DNA of 64,000 nucleotides from positions 5,215,501 to 5,279,500 of the forward strand of contig NC_088310.1 in the NCBI RefSeq assembly GCF_910592395.1, written 5' to 3'. The translations under genes and the position numbers were made by a program. The stretch is from Lineus longissimus (taxonomy: Eukaryota; Nemertea; Pilidiophora; Heteronemertea; Lineidae). Of the stretch, positions 24,180-36,300 are shown in pieces; the stretch's first letter is position 1, and each line of letters opens with the position of its first letter. The notes under the pieces are model-generated. The model had not been told where the DNA came from. It saw only the letters and a program-made list of their open reading frames with translations, and did no database searches.

Positions 24180-26760
24180 GGGAGACATAGATAACCAACG
24201 GCATTGCGCGATCGATCCGTCTCGCCAAGTCGCCTTACCAAACCATACTCAAGTTAAAGCTCACGGCACCCCGTGTTATTATCTGTAGATAAAAAGCCGA
24301 TAGTGTGTGCCTTGTCTGGCGTGGAAGGCAGCGGGTGACTTTAGGAAAGGAAGTCAGTGACACACATGAACTTATCTAGGACACCGTTGGTGTGATGACG
24401 TCATATATCAAAGCATTTGAACTCCTCTCAGCCTTTATTAACGCGTACATATATCGTATGTTAACTGAACAAAAAAGGGCGAGAATCGTGCTTTTGCGTA
24501 ACAATAACATGTCATCTTTATTTGTTAGTTCTGTAACTTCGAGTTCTTCTGTCCACACATGACTAAGAGTTGCTGGGGCATGTTTCGAACAACCTTACGG
24601 AGGATGTATCTCACATTCACATTTCATGATATGCTGAATGATTTGCACACGGTCATACCAATGTTCTAGGTTTGTGAAATTTCGACCCCCTGAAGGACGA
24701 GGCAGGGTCTGAATAATCTTTTAAGAATGTTACAATGTAAGACAGCGGTAAGTTGTTATTTTGCAGGCCATGTAGACATGCCCATCCGGCTAGGTTCAAT
24801 AGTTCAAAACTAATGAAACTTGAAAAAAACATCAGTGGAATAAACCTGATTTACCCAATTTTATTCTCTGCGATTTGGGCACATAAGTTATGTAGGACAC
24901 ATACGCCTAATGTTTTCAACGATTGACCCTCAAAAGTTAATCCTCTTTTTATCATTGAATAGTCAAGCTGTTTTTTTTAAAAATTGATAGTTCGGACAAA
25001 ACAAAACAGTCAGTTGTTCGTCTTGACACATAACGCATTACATGTACGATATAGATTTTAAGACGAACAAGAAAAAAAGTCGTCATCAAAATAATGCCCA
25101 AGAAATAATGGAAACATATTGCAAATGGGGCCCGAGTGACGTGACGTAGGTAGGAAATAGGGGTTCAATATTGATGATGTAAATGCAATTGGGGACTTGG
25201 TCTGGTCTGACTCTGGTTGGAATTGTTGCAACCTCTTTCATTCCTGTCCTCTCACGTGGCAAAAGAAATCATCAAGAAAACCGTTTAATGGCAATTAGCG
25301 TTTTATTGCTTCGTATATCTCTTTTAGTATTTTTCTACTGTGAATAGGAAAATGATTATCATATCAGTCCATGAAACGAAACCATTTCGCTTCATGTACT
25401 GAATGACTGCTACCACCGAGGTATATACCGGCGGAATCATGTCGCAGAGGTATTTAAATTCCTACATATCATATAAATAAAGAAAAAAAGAGGTTTTATT
25501 TTCATTGACGCCAGTAGCACAGTTTCGACTAAGTCTAAGACGTTGATCTTCTTTCATAAAGGATTTAGCAGACCTCTGCGACTTGATCTTGCAGACTGTG
25601 TGCTGTGTGTGCTCCCAGCTTTAAGGTGTGGTGCACGAGCTTTCAGGGCGCCTCTTCCTAAGAAGCAAATAGATACTTCGAATTTTAGCCCTCCGATCAG
25701 ATGCCAGGAAAACACATATGTTGCACTTAAATTTCCAAACACTTGGAGGCCCACAACTCTCCCTTCGGTTTCAAGACTGCGTCTTCGGTACTCGCTCGGT
25801 GTGGCTGCGCCCCCCTATCGTAGGTTCCTATAGATCCGCCACACTGCTATAACAGTACATCAAATAAATGTGAAACGAACTTGTCGTGGGTTAGTAGGCG
25901 CTGCCATCTTTCATATGGCGTCCGGACTGAACCGGCGGCCCCACCGTTCAGCGAGGTGGTAAAATCCAGCCGCAACGTGTCTGATTATGAGACCAATATG
26001 CCTACATATACAATAAATAGCTTTCACTGAGGCACGTTTTTAGAGTCATGGTTCGTGCTGGATACTATTGTGCTGGCTTCCCAATTAAAACTACCGAGCC
26101 CTTCCAGACTGAAAAGCTTCTTCCAAAATATTCTTCCACAAGATAAAAACGCAGGCACCTGTCGACATGGTGCAAGCTTCTTGCAAAATAACGCTTTTGA
26201 AGCTTTTTGGATCTTTCATTAAGAAGGTATGTGAGCGCCCACCCACACGGTGACTTGCACATCATCCTTTTCCATACCTGTTCCCCTCTCGTTGCTCACT
26301 TGACACGGTATTACTGGCCTATCCCATTCGATGAGGTCAAATGAAATGGCATGCCTCTGATTACATGTTTCCTCTTTTCGGACGAAACCCATGCCTAGAA
26401 GGAAAGGCAACTCTGGCACAAATCAAAATATGAATGTCTTAGAAATTTCGATGATAACTGATGGATTTTTTATGCACTTTTTAGCTCCGTACTCTGTAAC
26501 AAGGAGCAGTCTCGATCAAGCGGTAGCAGATGCATGTGTACATCACAACTGCAGTGCTGCCAAACTACACTCACTTGAGAAGTGTTTGACACGGGACTAC
26601 TGTACACGTGCAAGTTTAGTTTTGGATTGGACACTTTAAGTGTTAAAACGTGACTTCTAACACTTTACTCTTGAGAGTTTGATGATCGAGATGGTGGTCC
26701 TACTTGGAGCCGAAGTAATCATGGAAGATGGAAATATGGTGAACTGCGATAGCTCTATAT
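24180..26760. other. Intergenic DNA between HHIPL (5' end) and the sushi/lectin receptor (3' end)
   Basis: No supported gene is visible. A GC-richer block at 25550-25830 has open frames on both strands (96 and 66 codons), but their translations are unrelated to known domains and lack splice context. The remainder is AT-rich with poly-A/T tracts. Confidence 0.5.
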
Positions 26761-26777
26761 CTGTGACGAATACAAAA

Positions 26778-26783
26778 TTTATT
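26778..26783 (-). terminator. Polyadenylation signal of the sushi/lectin receptor
   Basis: TTTATT on the plus strand is AATAAA on the minus strand, about 60 bp beyond the receptor's stop codon. A second overlapping AATAAAT context is provided by ATTTATTTATAA. Confidence 0.55.
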
Positions 26784-26842
26784 TATAATGATGCTTACAT
26801 GATAGACTTTCAGACAACACGCACACACACAATCTCACGCCC

Positions 26843-27348
26843 TCATACAACTGTGTCATGGTTTACACGGTTCTCTTCGGTAAAGCTGTCGTCCGTCTGC
26901 GTACAGACACTCTGTCTATCCAATTCCAACATGGCCGTCTTTTCATATAGATCACTCCGCGCATCCTCCCCACCGCTATTGGAGTCTTTATCACTAACCT
27001 CGTCCACAAAGCACAAACTGGAATCATCAAAACACTTTTCTGTCACTGTCTGACCATTTTCTATCACATCTAAAACATCGTCCTCACGCGTGGTGTTCAT
27101 TTTTTCTTTTTCTTCTTCGTCAAAATCCCCCTCGCCTGTCCGGTCGATCGTGCGCTCATGACAACTGGAGATGTTATGGTAAAGCAAGGCACATGAATGA
27201 CCGATAGTAGTCAGATCTAACACCACGATCCCGGTGAAGAATATTATTATAAACACTATCGCCACAGTGCCTATCTTCTCCGAGCCCGGCGCCTCCATGG
27301 CAGGCGGTACGTAGCGCTTCATGCGTTGATGTGGTCCCGTCTCCATCG
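26843..27348 (-). CDS. Receptor last exon: transmembrane helix and cytoplasmic tail
   Basis: The acceptor TTGTCACTTTCAG is entered in phase 1, then 168 codons follow including the stop. A juxtamembrane stretch (KRYVPPAMEAPGSEK) precedes the helix IGTVAIVFIIIFFTGIVVL. The tail is acidic with many Ser/Thr. LLYHNI, about a dozen residues inside, fits the loose ITIM pattern (L-x-Y-x-x-I). That match alone does not prove signalling. Confidence 0.8.
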
Positions 27349-30300
27349 CTGAAAGTGACAAACAAAGAAATTATTGTCGAAACTTGAAGCGGCTCAAAGG
27401 CACCTATTCCATAGAGCTATACCCTATACTATACTATACGCGAACAATAGTTTCATGGTCATGCACCCTTTGTGAAGCCATTGTTCGCGTATAGTGTACG
27501 CGAACAATAGTTTCATGGTCATGCACCCTTTGTGAAGCCATTGTTCGTGTATAGTGTAGTATACCGTATACCTCTATGGGGAAGGTGCCTAAGGCACCTA
27601 TTCCATAGAGGTATACGGTATACTACACTATACGCGAACAATGGCTTCACAAAGGGTGCATGACCATGAAACTATTGTTCGCGTATAGTATAGTATAGTA
27701 TAGGGTATAGTTCTATGGGGAAGGTGCCCAATGGTCACTGTTCTGACCGGCGTGCACGTTCATAGAGGGTTTTTTCCAGCTTATCTTTATCAACAGCGAT
27801 CGCGAATTTGATACTCTGTTTCACTATCCAATGACTGACTATTTCATTTTAAAATCGCACCAAATACTAACAGCCTACATGTTAATGGAAAAAAATTGAA
27901 TATAACTGAAAGAATTCGAGGCTTGTGGAGATCTTCAAGGCATTAGGTAGTAAATACTTGTCTGAGGAGCATGAGTCGCCCCTTGACGTCATATGCCGTC
28001 ATAGATGTGGCCCAGGATCGAACAATACAATAACACGACCACCATGATCACGACTACACCCAGACGAGAGACACTTCACAACAGAGAAAGGGTTCACAAT
28101 AACACAAGTCACTCATCACGGACCATGTTGCTACGAACATCCTGAACAAATTTAAAGGAGGACTGTAGGCAGGAGCAAGATGGTCGCCGAACGATCTCTC
28201 ACTCTCAACAATAAAGGTTTCTGAGCTATTGAAAAACATTTAAGGAGCATATTACATGTAGTCATCTGGAGATCTTTCTGGCTATAGTCCTCATTTAACA
28301 GTTATGGGACCGTTTAGGATAGAATGCTGTGAATCACCTACAGGGAACACTATACTTGAACATCATCATCAAAAAGTGGTGGAGTGAGATAGAAGTTTGA
28401 TAAGCCCTGCCATTCCGTAAAATTGGGATTGCAATTTGATGGGATATTCAAGGACCCTTTGAACCAATAGTGTACAAATGAACACAGGAGCGCAATGAAG
28501 TACATTTGTATAATGTGCTTTTGAGATGCAATGCAATCATCGCCATCCTTCTCAATACTATATTACATGTATACAATGTATCTGCCACAATTCCTCCATT
28601 TCTACTTTGTTTTGTCGTCCTTATGTAAACAACGAAAATTATCCATCGCTGCCGATTTCTGCCCCATTAATTCTTACGGAATGACTGGGTGTTGTGATTT
28701 AATAGCGGAAAGAACAATTCAACGATCCTTTAGGGACACTGCCAGCGGGCGCAGTAGCCACATCTATGACGGGGACCAGACGGTGTCAGTCGTCTGCGAG
28801 TGTTTATGGTTTCGAGAGGTCAACAGCGCTCGCTAGTCGAAGAGTGCACACAGAAATAGCATGACAGATACACAGATATTTGTTGCATGTCAGCAAGCAG
28901 CAGAAGGGCGGGGATATTAATAGACACTCTCGTGCATATAGGTTCCATTTGATCCTGAATAGTGTCGAACATTCCTCTTCGGTGCCATCTTGCCCCGCAA
29001 TGTTTTGAGATCGCTAAATCACTCACCGGATCTCGATAGTGGTGACGCCAACGCATGAGAGTCATAATGCTTCGGTGCAGGAAGCATGACAAAAGCTTCC
29101 GATTGGTCAATACTGAGAGAAATTCTCAACAATTCTGCTTGATGACATTGGTCATGTTCCGCTGTGAAGGCAACAGTAACAGCGAATTTGGTGTTTTGAA
29201 AAGCTGCGTCGTCAAAACCCGAATGGAGCAGTGAAGTAATTTGATTGGTTCTTCAAAGGGGAAATAGCAACTGTGTGTTTTGAGTGGCTTCTTCAAAACG
29301 GATGTAGCAAAGACTTAATGCTGTAGTAATACTTGGGTTAGTGCAAGGATCCACCACGCATGCAATTCACAAGGGTTTGGTTTGGTTATAGAATGTGAAA
29401 CATAGAATGAGTCCCAACCTGATGCTGCCGTCGATAATTTAGTGAGTAGAATATTGTGACGAAGAATAATATCATTAACATATTAACATCATTAAATAAA
29501 AAGGTACATGTAAAAACGAAGAATGTTGGAATCGCACCGCACTTGGAAACATTTTTTTTTCGGGATCAATTTTTGGTCAGACATGATGAACGCGGTGCAT
29601 ATTACGTTTTATTATCCGTTTTATCAACGCATATACGACAAAAAGCATTGTTTTTTATTTGAATAGTGCAGCACATCGCCGCATGCATTGACAAAATGGA
29701 TACAAAACAGGTGTTTGTGCCATAACACAGATACAGACACAAAAATTAACATGAAGTCAACGAGTCCTTGTGCTTCAGATATAGGTTAGACTGTCAGATC
29801 AACCGGCTCTCCTTTTTTTCTCACAGCAAAATTAACTATGAAGATATCAGATTAAATAACTTACGCATGCAGAGAGGAACGGCCGGCTGCCATTCGCCCT
29901 CATCATTGCACCGAATTATTCGGGTTGTGGTCCCATCTGGAAAAGCTTGATTTTCTTCAAAGCATGTAATGTTGACCTCCGCCCCGTAAATTGGGTCAAT
30001 CATCTCTGGAATGAATGTTGGAACACTGGAATTGACCATGTCTGCCGCATGCTTTTCCTTCTTCATAATGACGTAAGGGATATGGGGACAATGGACCACT
30101 GAAAGGCAGACGGAGAATTTTAATATTTTGTGAGAATCAGACGTCTAGCGATGCCATTATTCCCGGCCATTATTAGGCCAAAACGAAAATGATGTGTTCA
30201 AATTATATTTTTCTTACACGGAGATCTCCGTGAAACATCTCGCAGACAAAGCTGATTCGTAGTAGGACTATATCGATGGCACGTTGACTCATGGGATGGC

Positions 30301-33300
30301 TCTAGATTTCTCTCTTTTTAAAACCACTGGCCGGCTCTTAATCATACGATTCAAAGCGCCATGTTACACAGTGTCCGTGCATTCTGACCTGTCTACCATG
30401 GCGCTACAAATGCTGTTGCATGGCGAAGTTAATCAAAGTAACATTACCGCTGCTCTGTTGTGGTAAAGATGGCGTTTTCGTTACTACATCAGATAAAGTT
30501 AATGGCGTCCATTTTGTCTTTACAGATGGCGTTTAGTCAATACTTGTAAATGGCGTTCAATAACGTAGCGCGGTCGAATAAGATAAGCCCTTTGAATTGC
30601 TGTAGATTTTGGTAGTTGCACACAGTACAGTAAAAAAACCGTATAGTCAATATGTAGATACCAGTTGTAGATATCGTATAGTTCGTTTGAAAATAACGCG
30701 TGTGGAAAATAATCGCTTCGGGTTTAGAGCGAAACATTCTGCAAAGCTCTAGCGTAACCGTTGAACACGTTATTCCGACGAACAGATATACATACACCAA
30801 GCACTAATAAATACTACATGCAAATGATACAGAAAAGCTTGCTCACAATGACATTCATCATGGTGTAAATCCCATCGTCCATCTGAGGAACATTTCATTG
30901 TAAACTCCTTCGATTTATATTCGTCAGGGAAGCGATGACCCTCATGGCATTTGTACGTCACGCTGGAGTTAATGTAGAAAGTCGTCTCGTTGCCCAGTAG
31001 ATCCGTATTTTGAATTTCTAGTGGATAACTGCAATATTTTCCCGACTCTGAAGCGATCAGGCAGAAATAGATAAACAATCACATTCAACATCAGCAAATA
31101 AATAAGCATGCTTGTGTTTCAAGTCTTCTACTGCAAAAATGCAATGATGTATGGGACAACTTCGTCATATCGAAAACAAAGAACTGACTCCCATCCTTAA
31201 AATCGGCCTTCACTTCGTTTTAAAAGCGTTCTGATTGCTTTAGGATTTCACGTTCTATTCAAAATGGTGTTTGGTATAAACCAATGCAATCCAAATTCTT
31301 ACCAACACACTCCGGCAGAACATCACTCCATGTGGCGTCCTCTTGGCAGAAAAATCTCTTCTCCACGGTGTAGTCTGTAAACATGTAGCCCGAGGGGCAG
31401 CTACAGTCAGATAACACCCCGGGATTTACCTCACCCGTCCGCGAACAGTTCATGTCACCACTAACATTGAGAGCGGGGCATCGGTGAACTACAAATGTAA
31501 GAATGGCAATGCATTATACCCCACAGCTATTTATTCCTTTGTGATAATAATGATATTGATAACTATGATAATGATAATAATAATAATTTTGATATGAGTA
31601 GGTAACATGAGTACATGTATATGATGAGTTCCATCATTGGACACGAGGACAAAATTTTCGGTACTCCAAAAGATGATTGCCTTAAAGCTGAATTCGTTTC
31701 TCCCTCAGTTTTATCGGTCTTACCTATTCTTGAGTTAATTATCGAGATTTTAAACAATAACCAGACTCTGAAGAAACGGCCTAGTAGTTGAAGCCGACTA
31801 TAGTCAGAAATGCGTCAAATGGAAATCGTTCGACATCATCAGCTTCTCCCTCTTTTGTACTCACTCTTCACACATTTAGTAATGCTAGGTACCCAATGGC
31901 CCTTAGTTGAGCAAGCGTATTCGCGCTCCGTGGTGCGGTCGGCGAACTCGTAGCCCTCCGTACAGCGGACGACGACCACCGCGCCAACCTTGGTCGTGTT
32001 GGAGAGCGCCAGTTCCGATTCCGAAGACGGTATCGGATGACATGGAATGATAATTTCGACTTCTTCATCTGGCATCACAGCTGAAAGGGAAGGCAGTAGT
32101 TCGTATGCATGAGTCTGGAATTAAGGGCACTACTGGCTGGCAAGAGAGTATATTGTGATTAGCTGACGAGGACGATAACTAGCCGGTTGGCCGTCCTAAA
32201 ATCTCTTGTCCAATACCGACCGACTTGTTTGTTAAAGAGGACAATGACTCGCCATCCATCCAGCGAAATGCAGACATCTACCAGATACCGTTGCCTCCAA
32301 AGCATTAAACTCCCGAGACAATCCATTCGTGATCCTTTCATACTGCTATCGGGGGGGGGGGGGGGGGGGGGGGGGAATGACGAGGCCGAGCCATTGCGTC
32401 CGGAGTGTACAAAGTATCATTTATACTTTTGGAGATTGCGGCAATACAATGCGCTACAGTACATGAAGTAACAGCTTTACTGATTCATATTAGCTGACAA
32501 AATATTTAATGAACTACAGTACACTAATGTCTTGAGGATGGAAGTGATAGTATTTTGGGCCAATGCGCAGTGCATCTGTTGATATGAGAACTATTAAACT
32601 ATATATATTTGATAGCTTTTGGGCACAAGCGCGCATTACACAATATCACGAAACAAAACTGATGACCCCACTGAACTAGCCTAGCCCATGGCCATCGGTC
32701 CACTAGTGAATAGTTTACTCCTGTAGTTGCTGTATTGGCCTCTACGGTATAATATTCTGGCAGTAATTTCATTTGGCTCGGTCCTATCAAAAGTAGTGGT
32801 TGAATTATTCTCCTCAAAGGACATTTCGATAATTGTGAACACTATACGTGAGAATTAATGTGCACGGTTCCTGGGGCAGATATTACAGCATCGCTGGCAG
32901 GATGAGAGTGGACCGAGGTCGAGTGTGCCAGCATGTAAGCCCGCCTCCACTGAGGATACATTTCATTTGTCGGATTGATGAGTCTACGAACAGTTCTCTC
33001 TGGTCCGAACTAGATTTACGCTGGAGACCAAAAAGCGCACCGTTTCTGTTGACCATGAAAATCATCCCAATAAGAAATCTTGTAAGATATTATCACAGCT
33101 AAAGATGTTATCACAGCTTGTAAGATGTTATGTTCGCTTAGATCACTGCTAGATAATCATCATAACGTTTTTTCTGCTCAAATTCACGTAAGATCCTGGG
33201 CCACCCATCGCATGAACCATTCACTTACTTGGCTTGGGGCACGAGCTCATCCTCCAGAGACCATCAAAGCAAGTAGCCTCCAGTTGGCTGACCTGAGGAC

Positions 33301-36300
33301 AGACTCTATCATTTGTGATCAACTGGTTCGATCTCTGCTCGAACAAGTCGTCATTGTTGTCATCTATTCCCGGACAGCTTATGTCTGGAAATAGAACAAT
33401 AACTAGATGGGTAAAGGTCAAGGACAAACGAGTGTTTATGATGCCAGAAATTGTTTAATCTGCCAAAATAAAAATTGTGAAAATTTTATACTGGCGAAAA
33501 TATTGCTCTTTACAGTACATGTATTTGATGATAACACGAGATCTTATTTCCTCCAGATACGAATGTTCTTCTCTGAAACCTCTTGTTCCAGTAAAAATCA
33601 ATCCAACCCCACCACTTATACCCCTCAAAGACACCCGAGGCTTGTTTTTCCCGCTTTAGTTAGTCTCCTTAAAACTATTAGCTCTTCAAAACATGAAGTC
33701 TGAATTGCGTTCAGCACACTCGACAGCTGTACCTCTCTTACTCTTGAGCTGTTGAATATGAATACCCACTCCTGACATTTACAATCAGTTAGATTGTTCT
33801 TAAAGTCAAGTCTGTTTGAACTCAATCATTACTTATTACTCGTACTAAAAAAAGCGATTATGATCATCTCATAGTTTGTTAACTATTTATTTGAAGATAT
33901 ACCAGACATAGAAATTGTGATATTTGGAAATGAACTTACGTTGTTCGCACATATAATTATAACTTTTATCCCCGGAGTCGAACCCTAATGTCACGTTGGC
34001 GTTATCTTCCTGAAAACTGACGTTTATATAGGCGTAGCGGGCGTCCGGCCGCTCTGGAGGAATGAAGGGCACTGCTTGGCGGTCATCAGCCCACAGCCAG
34101 TCTTTGCTGCCCGGATCTTTGTATAAACCGATCCAAAACTGACCTGATATGGATTTGGGATGCCCCCTGAAAGAAGTGAGATAAAGGCTTATGATAGAAG
34201 AACGACGAAATTACAAAACTCCATCAAGCATCAACCCTGGTGTCAGCACCGTACACCTGTACCTGCTCAAGGCAAACGTGGGTACGATAGTAGACACGGT
34301 GAGTTTCTCCGGTGTAAATGCATTAATTTTTTTATCTGCTGTTTTCCGAAGTCTCAGGTGCACTGTTCTACTGTCCTAAGAGAATCCGCGATTGCGCCAA
34401 CGATATTATAATGACTCTTGGTAATGATTCTGGGTGTAATTAATCTCACAATGCAGGCGATGTTAATGACTTCTATGTAATTCAACTTCACCTGCGTAAC
34501 ACCAATAATTAGCTGCAGCAGATACCCTTTAGGATTTTTTCTCTGCTTATTTTTCCATCTACGGGCCCGGACATTCGTGTTTCTCCTCTCCGTTATCAGA
34601 ACAGCTATAGTTGAAGGGGTGGCCGCCAGTGCTATCCATGACAATATCTTACCTATAATTTGTGATATAATTACGAATCATTCGTTTCAAATATTCCACC
34701 GGTCCTTTTTGTTCCAGTTGAGAATTCCTGAGAGAGATTGCTAAGTGGTTAAGATTTGGATGTTTTATATCTTTGCTACCACAAGCATTGAGCGCTTCTG
34801 TGAAGTTCATTTTCACATCCTTTCTGAAACCATAACACTTGTTTTTGTAACGAACCCATTCCTCTTGGCAGCGACCAGCTGAAAAATAGATAAATATACA
34901 AATTTGATTTGTAGCGGATGATGAAATGTGTTTGCCGGTACAAAGCCGTCGTGAACAACTTGCATAGTGGGAGAAAGGAAAAAAGGAAAGAAAGGAGAAA
35001 AATTCTGACAATATACCCTGAATGTTCTTTTTGTCTCAGTATATTCATATTTTTTGTTTAGCTGCTCTCAAATATATGACTGAAGATCGGGTGAGTAATC
35101 TAGAGATTAAGAAGCTTTCAGTGATGTCTACAGTGTACATATTTCACAGGACACTTCATCTTTACAAGTTGCACTGAACTCGATGCACCGTCGGGCCACT
35201 TAAACGTGTAAATCAAAGGGGATGCTCCTTTCTTAACAAAATTAATCCCGAGTTCAGAAGAAAATAATGCCCTAAGCCGAGTTCATTTCACGTGTACATA
35301 CTCACGCATGCAATCGTCTATAGGTGGCCAGCCATCATTCGTGCACTGCGTAGATTTGGTCTTGTTTCCGTCCGGGAATCGATACCAACGGGGACACGTG
35401 TAAATCATGGCGTCGCCGGCAAACATTGAGAAACCGTTCCTGACGGATGGGGCGTCGTCATCGCAAGTTACTGAAATATTTCCAAAAACACTGCGATCAA
35501 GTTGTAAGAAACTGTACGGTTGCGAAAGTCGGGCGATTCAGCATGACTATGTAGGTATCTACATATTTTACATACCAGTAATCTATGGTGGGCGATGTAC
35601 GCTACAGACCATCAATTTTGTTTAAACTTCGTAAAAAAATGAACTTGTTAAACTCTAATGCTTATTAATGAGAGTGACAAGTAACATGGCTTTAACTTGT
35701 GATTTATCGTCAAATTTAATCCACTCTTCAACATGATAAAATAATTAACTAACATTCTGAGCAAGGTTATTTGGCCTCGGGGATGCAATCGCCGAATTAA
35801 TTCGTTATAATGTTTTTACGTTTGTTCTGGAATGATTTTGTTGGTGTTTTTAAGTCTATTTGATTTTCATTCTCCCGTCATGCCGTCGATGCTCAAATGA
35901 TAGAGCAGGGGAGATAAAAGAGAAGAAATTGTAAACAATGCACTAATCATAAGGTAGACGATGAAAAAAAATCCGCGCCTGAAAAAAAGATGGAGATCTC
36001 GGTAAACAGAAGGAAATGGCATGATCGGATCGGCCACACACTGCGGAGGCCGGCCGAAGAGAATTGTTTGTCACGCTTTGAGATGGCATCCTCAGCGAAA
36101 AAGGAAGAGGGGGCCACGCATCTCCTGAAGTCTAATGCAAAATCCAGTGTCTTGGATGAGTGGAACCGCCTGGAACGAGAGGCCAAGGAGAGAAGAAACT
36201 GGAGAGGAGTCATGTCTGACCAAAAAAGCCCCAGTCGGGGTAGGAGGGGATAAGCAAGTCAAATGAGTGTCCTGACAATTACCTTTTCGTTTTGCTCTAG

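Noticed and set aside
25543-25833. 96-codon frame in a GC-richer block
   Set aside because: The translation is Arg/Pro/Leu-rich without motifs, and the opposite strand is equally open.
35407-35625. 72-codon plus-strand frame
   Set aside because: It is the antisense shadow of the receptor's first CCP exon.
35881-35915. tRNA D-arm-like GCTCAAATGATAGAGCA
   Set aside because: No matching anticodon and T arms, no B box (GTTCGAnTCC) and no acceptor stem at the right spacing.
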